Shown: in pieces, positions 28,215-36,289 of the stretch
How the letters are laid out: each line of letters starts with the position of its first letter
Position numbering within the stretch: the first letter of the stretch is position 1
Assembly: GCA_964438735.1 (NCBI GenBank)
Contig: CAYTLW010000038.1
Coordinates: 1 to 59,184 of the forward strand
Reading direction: 5' to 3'
DNA: 59,184 bases
Origin: CAYTLW01 sp964438735
GTDB taxonomy: Bacteria > Myxococcota_A > UBA9042
Position numbers and translations under genes: made by a program
Notes under the pieces: model-generated
Seen by the model: the letters and a program-made list of their open reading frames with translations, nothing else
Database searches by the model: none
Told to the model about the DNA's origin: nothing

Positions 28215-29893
28215 GGGTGGGCGCTCGTATGCCGCTCGTCGTAGACGTGGCCTTGGAAGGTCTGGTAGCTGGCCGTGCGCCAACCCTCAAGTCCGAGCCC
28301 CGCCTTGCGCGACAACGCCGACAGCGTTCGTTGCAGATCCCAGCCCTGCTCCACCGCCACCTGGGGCAGAAACACGGCGCTGCGACCATCTCGGGTCAGG
28401 ATGATGCCGTCCAGTCCGATGGTGATGTGCTCGGTGCCGGCCACCGGCTTCGGCGGTGTGAGCACGGTCACCTCGACCGCGATCTGATCCAACTCCTCGC
28501 GGCGCAGTGGGCTGAATCGGCGGTCGCGGAAGGCGGCGTTGATGGCGTGGCGCACGATGCCCTGCTGCAGCGGCTCCCGGCCCACGATGCTGCCGATACA
28601 GCCGCGCAGGCTGTCGTCGGCGCGGTTCTTCAAGGTGACGAAGACGCCGTGGACCTCAGCCAGCCGTCCGCCGGCGAGGCCGCTGGCCAGGGGATCCAGG
28701 CGTTGCCCGCCGGTGTCGAACCAGTGCACCAGCGTCTTGCGGGCCAGGGTCAGGGCGCGTTTCTGGTGGACCGCATCCAACATGGTGCGGGCGCCGGGCG
28801 GTGGCGACCTGGACTCCGGTGTCGGAGTGGCGCTGCCTGGCGTGGCCGCCGCGTCCCCGGCCCACATGCCCATGGCGAAGTAACTCACCGAGCTGGAGTA
28901 GTCGCCGGTGATGCGGCCGGACGTGTCGTACTTGACCAGCCGGGTATCGGCGGCAGCGCCAAACAAGGCCATCAACACGCTGACCGGATAGAAGCCGCAG
29001 ATGGTATTGCCCGTGCCGTGCTTGAAGCGCCAGAACGCCGCCAGGTCACCCGCCTCGACGCCGCGGGCAGCGCGCATATCCAGCTCACGTAGCGACTCCG
29101 GCACGTCGACTTGGAAGGGCACGTAGCCAAAGCGCGGCCCGTAGTGCGTGAAGTCGCTCGACGCCACCACCACGTCGCCCTCCCGCAGCAAGGCGCGCAG
29201 CTGCGCGGCCACCTGGTGGACCTCCGGCAGGGTCAACGAACCGACGATCAGCGGCAAGACGGTCGCTTCAGGCGCCACCACGCGCAGATAGGGCATCTGC
29301 ATCTCGACGGAGTGCTCGCGCGCGTCGGCCTGGTCGTCGCGGAAGAAGAGCGGATGGCGGCGCAGTCGCTCGCCCGCCGCCACGTCGATGGGCAGCGCCC
29401 CCAAGGGCGTCGCAAAGTGGGTGGCCTCCACCACAGCCACGCCGCGAATGCGCTTGTGGTGGCTCGGACCGAGCACGATCACGCGCTTGGGTCTGGCGTC
29501 CCGCACCAGGCGATAGGAGTACGCCGCAACGGGGCCTGAATAACGATAGCCGGCGTGGGGCGCGACGACGCCCAGCAATCGACCCGTGGCCGGCGGTCTC
29601 GTCGGCGCGGCATCTTTGGGCGCCTGATCGGCGGCGGCGAGGTTGGCGTTCAATTCAGCGCCGAGTGCGGCGGGATCCGCTGCATACCAGGACCCTGCCA
29701 GACGCGCCGGCCGCTCGATGCGGGGGCGCGGGGCCTGCTCCGCCGGTGCGGCAACGGTTGGTTTCGGCGCCGCCTCGGTTGTTGCGGCGGCCTGGGTCGG
29801 CTCTGGCGGCGGGGCCGATTCGCGCTTGCAGGCGGCCAGGGCGACCACGCAGGCGGTGAGCAGGAGCAGTCGATGGGCCGTCGGGGGCATCAT
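28211..29893 (-). CDS. Predicted lipoprotein fusing Memo (AmmeMemoRadiSam B) and AMMECR1 (A) domains
   Basis: 560 residues. A lipoprotein signal (LLLLTACVVALAACK) and a Pro/Ala linker are followed by a Memo domain (about 65-345): GSWYAADP, VVAPHAGYRYSG, VLGPSHHKR, EHSVEMQMPYL, SSDFTHYG with the His/Asp/Cys-type ligand positions of the dioxygenase-like fold, and GNTICGFYP. An AMMECR1 domain follows (about 365-555): GVFVTLK, LRGCIGSI, INAAFRDRRFSPL, VEVTVLTPP and the FLPQVAVEQGW block. In other organisms these are separate proteins or cytosolic fusions of unknown function, associated with a radical SAM enzyme. A lipoprotein signal here predicts export, which is unexpected. GGAGGA precedes the ATG. 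Confidence 0.85.
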   Translation of the reverse strand: MMPPTAHRLLLLTACVVALAACKRESAPPPEPTQAAATTEAAPKPTVAAPAEQAPRPRIERPARLAGSWYAADPAALGAELNANLAAADQAPKDAAPTRPPATGRLLGVVAPHAGYRYSGPVAAYSYRLVRDARPKRVIVLGPSHHKRIRGVAVVEATHFATPLGALPIDVAAGERLRRHPLFFRDDQADAREHSVEMQMPYLRVVAPEATVLPLIVGSLTLPEVHQVAAQLRALLREGDVVVASSDFTHYGPRFGYVPFQVDVPESLRELDMRAARGVEAGDLAAFWRFKHGTGNTICGFYPVSVLMALFGAAADTRLVKYDTSGRITGDYSSSVSYFAMGMWAGDAAATPGSATPTPESRSPPPGARTMLDAVHQKRALTLARKTLVHWFDTGGQRLDPLASGLAGGRLAEVHGVFVTLKNRADDSLRGCIGSIVGREPLQQGIVRHAINAAFRDRRFSPLRREELDQIAVEVTVLTPPKPVAGTEHITIGLDGIILTRDGRSAVFLPQVAVEQGWDLQRTLSALSRKAGLGLEGWRTASYQTFQGHVYDERHTSAHP

Positions 29894-29914
29894 CGCGTTC
29901 CTCCAGGCCGGACG

Positions 29915-30175
29915 TCAGCCGGCCAGGTCGTGCGGCTCGTCGAGCACGTCGGGGCGGAAGGGGCGGGCGCGTTGGCGAATCCGGGCTGCGATATCGGCGC
30001 CACCGGCAGCGGACCGAGGATCGCTGGATCCGCCACCTGCAGGTCCACTCACTCGCCGCCAGAAGCGCGCCGGCAGGGCCACGGCGCCCACCGCCAGGCC
30101 GCCGAGCCAGAGCAGTCCACGCAGCAGCTTGCGCCGACCAGGTTCGTATTGGGGATTCGGTTCGCGTGGTTTCAT
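29915..30175 (-). CDS. Small membrane-anchored protein, possible Tat-type N-terminus
   Basis: 86 residues. The N-terminus carries GRRKLLRG followed by a hydrophobic stretch (LLWLGGLAVGAVALPA), which could be a twin-arginine signal or a simple anchor; the short tail is Arg/Pro-rich. No family is recognised. The start overlaps the stop of the radical SAM gene (ATGA), and the stop lies 21 nt before the Memo-AMMECR1 gene, placing it firmly in the operon. Confidence 0.65.
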   Translation of the reverse strand: MKPREPNPQYEPGRRKLLRGLLWLGGLAVGAVALPARFWRRVSGPAGGGSSDPRSAAGGADIAARIRQRARPFRPDVLDEPHDLAG

Positions 30176-31170
30176 CGCACGTCTCCCCAGCGGCCGTAAG
30201 GCGCCTGGTTGCACTTGGGACAGCGCCCCTGGGCATCCAACGCGTTGCGACCGACCGTGTAGCCGCGCCTGGCCACCAGCAGCGTGCCATCGTTGGGGCA
30301 GAAGGTGCTCTCCCCTTCACTGCCCGGTACGTTGCCCACGTAGACGAATTGCAGCCCCTCCGCCAGGGCGAGTTGTCGCATGCGCTGCAACGTCGACACG
30401 GGCGTCGGCGGCAGATTCTGCAACTTATGGCGCGGCGAAAAGCGCGACAGATGCAGCGGCGTGTCGCGGCCCAGTTCGCTGATGATCCAGCGGCACATGC
30501 GCCCGAACACGGCGTCGTCATCGTTCAAGGTCGGGATCACAAGGTGGGTCAATTCGAGCACCACCCCCATCTGCCGTGCCATGCTGATGAAGCGCAGCAC
30601 AGGCGCCAATGACGCGTCGCAGATCTCGCGATACAAGCGGTCGTCGAAGAACTTCAGGTCGACGTTCGCCGCGTCGGCGACCGACAGCAGCTCTCGCGCG
30701 GGTGCCGCGTTGGCGTAGCCGGCGGTGACCAGCACGTTGTTCAATCCGCGGTCACGGGCCAGCCGCGCCGTGTCCACCGCGTACTCGAAGAAGACGATGG
30801 GATCGGAGTAGGTGTAGGCGATGGACGGGCAGCCGCGCAGCTGCGCCAACTCGACCACGTCCTTTGGCTGCATCTCCCAGGTGTCCACCTCTTCCGGGTT
30901 GCCCTGGCTGAGCTCCCAGTTCTGGCAGTTGCGGCAGTGCAGATTGCACCCCGCGGTGGCGATGCTGAAGATGCGCGTGCCCGGCAGAAAGTGGAAGAGC
31001 GGCTTCTTCTCGATGGGATCGATGTGCGCGGCGCTGGGGAATCCCCACGTGACGGCCCGGAGATCGCCGTCGAGATTGACGCGGATGCGGCACTCACCGC
31101 TCTGACCGGGCGCGATCCGGCACAACTTTGGGCAGATCTGGCACTCGATGGTCGCGCCTTGCGCCGCCAT
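30172..31170 (-). CDS. amrS: AmmeMemoRadiSam system radical SAM enzyme
   Basis: 332 residues. Typical AmrS layout: an N-terminal Cys region (CQICPKLCRI, GECRIR), then FSIATAGCNLHCRNCQNW with the radical SAM cysteines 75, 79 and 82, the TYSDPIVFFEYA segment, and a C-terminal Cys pair (CPKCN). Proteins of this family occur with Memo and AMMECR1 partners; the reaction is unknown. It is the first gene of the operon, has GGAGG before the ATG, and is divergent from the chalcone-isomerase-like gene with 175 bp between starts. Confidence 0.92.
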   Translation of the reverse strand: MAAQGATIECQICPKLCRIAPGQSGECRIRVNLDGDLRAVTWGFPSAAHIDPIEKKPLFHFLPGTRIFSIATAGCNLHCRNCQNWELSQGNPEEVDTWEMQPKDVVELAQLRGCPSIAYTYSDPIVFFEYAVDTARLARDRGLNNVLVTAGYANAAPARELLSVADAANVDLKFFDDRLYREICDASLAPVLRFISMARQMGVVLELTHLVIPTLNDDDAVFGRMCRWIISELGRDTPLHLSRFSPRHKLQNLPPTPVSTLQRMRQLALAEGLQFVYVGNVPGSEGESTFCPNDGTLLVARRGYTVGRNALDAQGRCPKCNQAPYGRWGDVR

Positions 31171-31282
31171 GTCGGTCCTCCAGTCCGCCGACTCGCACCA
31201 GCGGCGTGTCGGAACGGCCAGTGTACATCGATGGCGCTTGCAGGCGTAGCGGCTTGTGGTCGGGGCGCGCCGTTGTCCGCGG

Positions 31283-31312
31283 GTGACGACAGCGCACGAC
31301 CTGCGCTAGGCT
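31283..31312 (+). promoter_or_regulatory. Candidate promoter for the chalcone-isomerase-like gene
   Basis: GTGACG (31283-31288) and TAGGCT (31307-31312), spacer 18 nt, 33 nt before the ATG. Confidence 0.35.
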
Positions 31313-31345
31313 GGCGCTGCCCGCCCAACCAGGAGGACCCCCACC

Positions 31346-31927
31346 ATGCACCGAGTTGAGTCCCGCGTAATGGTCGTCGCCACCGCCCTGATCGCCGTTC
31401 TGGCCCTGGCCCCCGACGCCAGCGCCCGCAACGTGGAAGGCTTCAATCTGCCCGACACGCTGCAGCTGGGCGGCCAGAGCCTGAAGCTGGTTGGCGCGGG
31501 CGTACGGACCAAGTGGTTCGTCAACGTGTACGTCATGGGCGTGTACCAGAAGTCGTCGGGCCGCAGCGCCTCGAAGCTGATCAACAGCAACGAGCCGAAG
31601 TACCTCTGGCTGCACATGATGCGTGGAATCGGCGGCGGCAAGATGCGCTCGGCCATCGACGACGGTCTGGAGGCCAACGCCTCGGACGAGGTCCGCGGTC
31701 GTCTCGCTTCGGATATCGGCAAGCTCAAGGCGGCGTTCCCGGGCAAGATCAAGAAGGGCCTGGACATCGGCTTCTGGTATCGGCCCGGCAAGGGCACCAC
31801 CTTGCGCTTCAACGGTCGAGACAAGCTCAGCGTGGCCGGCAAGGACTTCATGAAGGCCCTCTGGTCCATCTGGTTTGGCCGTCGGCCGGCCGACAAGGGC
31901 CTCAAGAAGAGCATCACCAAGGGTTGA
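31346..31927 (+). CDS. Secreted chalcone-isomerase-like protein
   Basis: 193 residues with a signal peptide (VMVVATALIAVLALAPDASA). The mature part matches the bacterial chalcone-isomerase-like family: GFNLPDTLQLGGQSLKLVGA, RTKWFVNVYVMGVYQ, KYLWLHMMRGI, FWYRPGKGTTLRFNG and the final FMKALWSIWFGRRPADKGLK. Bacterial members are periplasmic and have no proven catalytic role; some bind fatty acids or other hydrophobic ligands. AGGAGG lies 9 nt before the ATG. It is divergent from the AmmeMemoRadiSam operon and lies upstream of two radical SAM genes. Confidence 0.85.
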   Translation: MHRVESRVMVVATALIAVLALAPDASARNVEGFNLPDTLQLGGQSLKLVGAGVRTKWFVNVYVMGVYQKSSGRSASKLINSNEPKYLWLHMMRGIGGGKMRSAIDDGLEANASDEVRGRLASDIGKLKAAFPGKIKKGLDIGFWYRPGKGTTLRFNGRDKLSVAGKDFMKALWSIWFGRRPADKGLKKSITKG

Positions 31928-32046
31928 CCGGTCTCGCCAGCGCGCACCCACGCGGCACCGGCTGATGCGGGTGCAGGTTCGCGTCATTGGCGGCGCCTGG
32001 AGTGCGGACTGCCCGCCGCCGCGTTATGCTGCGCTCCGGAGGCGGG

Positions 32047-34278
32047 ATGACCACCAGCGCAGTCATCGAAGGCAAGAGCAGGGCGGACGCGCGCCTCGAG
32101 GAGCTGGTGCCGGTCGCCGGCGACGAGGGCCAGGAGTTGGTGGCGGCGCTGGCAGAGGTGGGCTTCGAGCAGCTTTCTGCCGCCCGCCGCACCGGCGAAT
32201 TGCGCCTGGACCTGCGCTGCCAGATCGAGGACGTGGTGGCCACGGCGGTGATCCTGCCCCACGCCCCCGGCGGCAAGGCCTTTGTGCGTACGCGCCTCTT
32301 TGACATCGGCTATCTCTCGGAGGAGGGAGCGAATCCCTCGCGCCCCGTGCTGGCTGCCGTGCGGCGCCTGGGCAAGGTGTTGGAGCGCGCTGCGGTCGCA
32401 CGTCCAGTGGTCGCCCTGCTGGCCGATCCCGATGCGCGTGTCGCCGGTCGCGGTATGCAGGCGCTGCGCGAGAGCGCACCCGCTGGCGACGACATCCACT
32501 TCGAAGCGGTCGAGGCACTGGCGGCTTTCGATGTGACCCGCTGCAACCGTCGGCCGGATGTGGCGCCCCGCCAGCTGGGCATCGGCGCGCTCATCGTTGT
32601 CCAGGGTGACGAATTGGTCGTGCACCGAGCACGTGGCCGGGTGGTCGACGGCGATGGTGTTCACACCACCCGCAACGTGCAGCGTCGGGCCCGCATCTGG
32701 CAGGACGGCGCCTGGCAGCATCTGCGCATGGTGGCGCGCTGCACCGACTGCAAGGTGCGCCATGAGTGCGCCGGTGTGTTCGAAGAGCGGGCCCCGGATC
32801 CCATGCCTGCGGCCGCCCTGGCCGAGCGACTGCGCACGTCCGACCTCGCCCGCGCCGGCCGACGAGTATTGGGCACAGCGGTCTTTCAGTCCTTCATCCA
32901 GTCGATGGCTGCCGACGTCGACGCGGACGATTCTGCGCCCCAGACTTCGCCTGCCCTGGTCGTGGTCGAGGCCGCGCAACTGACCGACCGTCAGGGAAGG
33001 GCTCGGCTTGCCAAAGCCATGTCCGCAGCCGGTGCGGACGCCCACATCCTGGTGGTCGGGCGCGGACCATTGGCCCTGGTCGGCGCTCCCGCGGAGGCCG
33101 ACGGTTCGGCTGTCTCCCAAGTGCACGATCCCTTACACATCCGTCCCGCAGAGGTGGCCCGCGTGGCCCGCTCGCTGGGCGGCACACTGCTGGCCCTGCA
33201 GGATTATCGACTCGCTGGACGTGACGGCGCCGACCCCTGGTGGCTGCTGTATCGGCAACGTGGCCATGGACGACCCCTGCCCGTGCTGCAGCACATCACC
33301 ATGGTCGCCAATCGGCGTTGCGTGACGGTGTGCCGTTACTGCGACCTGCCGCTGCGAATGAAAGACAGCATGACCCTCCGCGAGGCGCTCGCCGCCATCG
33401 AGGAGACGGCCGTGCTCGGCGCCGTAGCGCTGGAGTTCTTCGGTGGCGAAGTCACCCTGCGTGGGGACCTCTTCTCCATCCTGGCCTTTGCCCAGCGACT
33501 TGGCGTGCAAACGTTCGTGACCACCACGGGCGTTGGGCTGGATGACGCCGAATTGGATCGCATGGTCGCCGCCGGCATCAAGGACCTGTCCATCTCCGTG
33601 GACGCGCCCTCGGCTGAGGTGCACGATGACCTCAAGGGGCGCGAAGGCATGTTCGCTGCCGCCACCCGCGCCGCGAAGGAGTTGAAGGCGCGGGGCACCG
33701 ACTGGGTCAGCTTCAACTCCGTGGTCACGCGCTTCAACTACCAGCTGTTGCCCGGCGTGGTCGAGCTGGCCGGCGAGCTGGGGCTCGACGGCTCGACCTT
33801 CTTCTTCTGCCAGCCACTGGCCGAGATCGGCAACGAGACCCCCCTGCTCAACGAGGAGGAGGTTTCGCAGTTGGTGAACGACATCCTGCCCCGCTGCCGA
33901 GAGATCGCCGCCAGGGTGAATGTGCAACTGGGCGTACGTCCCGCCATCGACCTGGAAGCCTGCAGTCACGAGCAGGTGGCCGCCCGTGTGGGCAGCGGCA
34001 CCTACTGCCGCATCTTCGAGACCGACGAGCCGTGCAGCATCGCCAAACGCATCGTCGCCATTCATCCCGGCGGCGACGTGCGGCTGTGCAACCAGCCGGT
34101 GTTTCAGTTCAAGCCCGACCCCGTGGTCGGCAATCTGCGCGAGATGCACCTCGGCGAGGTCCTGCTCAGCGAACGTGCGGCCTGCTTCCGACGCGAGGCT
34201 GGTCGACTGCCCGATTGCCGCTTCTGCACTTTCGACCATCCGCTTCCGACCGGCGGCGACGAAGGAAAGCACACATGA
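32047..34278 (+). CDS. Radical SAM/SPASM-like protein with large unknown N-terminal domain
   Basis: 743 residues. The first ~415 residues are not recognised; they contain a Cys cluster CTDCKVRHEC at about residue 235-245. A radical SAM domain follows with CVTVCRYC (Cys425, 429, 432), the GGE motif in FFGGEVTLRGD and SISVDAPSAEVHDDL. A SPASM-like C-terminus has cysteines in LEACSHE, TYCRIFETDEPCS, DVRLCNQ and CRFCTFDH, suitable for auxiliary Fe-S clusters. Such enzymes often modify peptides or proteins, but no precursor-peptide gene is seen. Start at 32047 with GGAGG 4 nt upstream. The TGA overlaps the next ATG (ATGA). Confidence 0.85.
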   Translation: MTTSAVIEGKSRADARLEELVPVAGDEGQELVAALAEVGFEQLSAARRTGELRLDLRCQIEDVVATAVILPHAPGGKAFVRTRLFDIGYLSEEGANPSRPVLAAVRRLGKVLERAAVARPVVALLADPDARVAGRGMQALRESAPAGDDIHFEAVEALAAFDVTRCNRRPDVAPRQLGIGALIVVQGDELVVHRARGRVVDGDGVHTTRNVQRRARIWQDGAWQHLRMVARCTDCKVRHECAGVFEERAPDPMPAAALAERLRTSDLARAGRRVLGTAVFQSFIQSMAADVDADDSAPQTSPALVVVEAAQLTDRQGRARLAKAMSAAGADAHILVVGRGPLALVGAPAEADGSAVSQVHDPLHIRPAEVARVARSLGGTLLALQDYRLAGRDGADPWWLLYRQRGHGRPLPVLQHITMVANRRCVTVCRYCDLPLRMKDSMTLREALAAIEETAVLGAVALEFFGGEVTLRGDLFSILAFAQRLGVQTFVTTTGVGLDDAELDRMVAAGIKDLSISVDAPSAEVHDDLKGREGMFAAATRAAKELKARGTDWVSFNSVVTRFNYQLLPGVVELAGELGLDGSTFFFCQPLAEIGNETPLLNEEEVSQLVNDILPRCREIAARVNVQLGVRPAIDLEACSHEQVAARVGSGTYCRIFETDEPCSIAKRIVAIHPGGDVRLCNQPVFQFKPDPVVGNLREMHLGEVLLSERAACFRREAGRLPDCRFCTFDHPLPTGGDEGKHT

Positions 34279-36185
34279 CGGTGGCCCTGCAGTCCGTCAC
34301 CGCCACGACCCTGGGCGAGTCGGCTGCTGTGCTGGACACGTTGGCGGCCGTCGAGCCCCTGTTCTGGACACCATTCTACAATCGTGCGCGCCTCTATCGC
34401 GGTCGGCCTCGACCGGAGACGCCCGAGGTCATCGTCGACGTCACCAAGGACTGCCCCTTCGACTGCAGCTTCTGCTTCGCCTCGGAGACGCTGGATTCGG
34501 GCCGGCGGATGACCCCCGATCTCCTGCGCAGTCTCGCCACCGAACTGGCCGGCGTGCCCCGACTGACCCTGGTGGGCGGCGAGCCGTTGACCCATCCCCA
34601 GCTGCGCCAGGTGATGGCCATCCTGGCCGAGGCGCACCCCCAGATCGAGATCTACAGCAACGCGCTGGCCCTGCCGGACGACCCCCAAAAACGCGCCGAC
34701 TGGCTTCGGGATCGGTTCGCAGATCTGCCGGCCCGTATCACTTTGACCGTCGCCGTCGATCGCTACCATCAGCAGCAATATGGCGCCCAGACCTATGCCG
34801 ACAAGATCGACGCCATGCTGCAGTTGGCGAACGACCCCGAGTCGCCGGTCGACGTTCGCTTCAACGTGACGGCCGAGAACCTGTCCACGGCGGGCTACCT
34901 GGTTGTCGAACGCATCGAGCGTTGTCTGGAGGCGCTTCATCCGCCACTGCTGCACGCTTTTGCGGCCGCGTTGCGCAGTGGTCGCGCGGACCGGCTCTTC
35001 CAGTTCAATCCCATCGTGCGTCTGGGCCGCGCAGCCGACGCCGCGGGCGAATACCTGCAGGCCGAAGACGCCCTCTTCGAACCCCAGGTGGTCCTGGCCC
35101 CGACCGCCGATGATGGCGCCGAATTGCTGGCCAGCCTGCCGGCCACATGGATGCCCGAGCCGCCGGCGCTTCTGCGTCACGGCACGGTGGCCGGCGACCA
35201 ACTGGCCGCTACGCTGCGCGCGTCCTTCGTGCACGAGCGCCTGGGCACGTGGCTGTTGCCCGCCCTGGCGCCGGCGTTCGACTGGCTGCACGCCGCCCGA
35301 CACGGCAGGGCCGAAGCCGGATGGCTGGGCGAGCTGGCCGCCGGACGGCTCGCGCGGGCCACAAATCCACAACTGGCCGCGCTACAAGCCGCCATCGACG
35401 AGGACGATACCCAGGGCGCGGCCGGCATCCTGCGCGTCGCCGCCGCCGCCACCCTCGCCGCAGACTGGTCGCAGCACGCCGACGCCTGGATGGAACGCGT
35501 CGCCGACCGGCTGCACGCGCTCTGCCGTCCTGGACAGGGCTGGAGTCTCGCCCCTGAACGTCCCCATCGCCGCCTGATCGCGCCGGTCCTGCGCCGCTTC
35601 CTCGCCCGCCATCTCGCCGAGATGCCCGTGCAGGGCGAAGCGCTCGTCGCCTGTCTGGCCGACCTGGCCACGGCGGCCATCGCCGACGGTGCCTGGCCGG
35701 CCTATACCGGCTACCGGGAGCGCGAAGGCCTGATTACAGACCCGCCCGAATCCCCGCTGCCTTTGCGCGAGGTGCCGCTTGATATGGGCGTGGCCACGCC
35801 CTACTTCGGCGATGCGCTGGTTCACCCCAGGCTGGTGGGCAACCTCGCCGTGGACGCTGAGGGAGCCATCGAGTTTGAGCTGGACGGACTGGGCGCAGTG
35901 CCCCTGGGGGGCGAAGCCGAGGCAGACGTGGCGGTCGAAGGATTCCAGCACCTTCTCGGCCTGTTGATGTGGTGGTTGCCGGAGGACCTGGCGGAGACGC
36001 TTGATTGCCAGGCTCGTGACCGGTTGCAGGCGATCGAGGCGGCCTCCGCCAATGGGCCCCTGGCGGCCATCGTGGCGCGTCGCTGCCTGGATGTGCCGCC
36101 GATCGCGCCGCCGCCGCCCGCTGAGATCGGACGGTCTGACCTGGCGCGCCTGTTGCTTGGCAAGGCGCACGCTTCGCTGCTCTGA
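34275..36185 (+). CDS. Second radical SAM protein with ~350-residue C-terminal domain of unknown type
   Basis: 636 residues. The radical SAM core is at the N-terminus: VIVDVTKDCPFDCSFCFASE with Cys60, 64 and 67, then LTLVGGEPLTHPQL and a VAVDRYHQQQYG segment. After about residue 280 an Ala/Leu-rich helical region with no recognised domain fills the rest, ending in a segment rich in Leu and Asp. It lacks the C-terminal Cys clusters of its partner, so the two may act as a pair with divided functions. Its ATG overlaps the TGA of the preceding gene, giving translational coupling. Confidence 0.82.
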   Translation: MTVALQSVTATTLGESAAVLDTLAAVEPLFWTPFYNRARLYRGRPRPETPEVIVDVTKDCPFDCSFCFASETLDSGRRMTPDLLRSLATELAGVPRLTLVGGEPLTHPQLRQVMAILAEAHPQIEIYSNALALPDDPQKRADWLRDRFADLPARITLTVAVDRYHQQQYGAQTYADKIDAMLQLANDPESPVDVRFNVTAENLSTAGYLVVERIERCLEALHPPLLHAFAAALRSGRADRLFQFNPIVRLGRAADAAGEYLQAEDALFEPQVVLAPTADDGAELLASLPATWMPEPPALLRHGTVAGDQLAATLRASFVHERLGTWLLPALAPAFDWLHAARHGRAEAGWLGELAAGRLARATNPQLAALQAAIDEDDTQGAAGILRVAAAATLAADWSQHADAWMERVADRLHALCRPGQGWSLAPERPHRRLIAPVLRRFLARHLAEMPVQGEALVACLADLATAAIADGAWPAYTGYREREGLITDPPESPLPLREVPLDMGVATPYFGDALVHPRLVGNLAVDAEGAIEFELDGLGAVPLGGEAEADVAVEGFQHLLGLLMWWLPEDLAETLDCQARDRLQAIEAASANGPLAAIVARRCLDVPPIAPPPPAEIGRSDLARLLLGKAHASLL

Positions 36186-36289
36186 GGGCCTCGCGATTCG
36201 GCGACGTGCAGGTCGATTCACCGACGACGCGCCCGTCTCCGCGAGTCGGCTGGACGCCTCGGTATCTCGGCTCCGTTCAGGCTTTGCGA

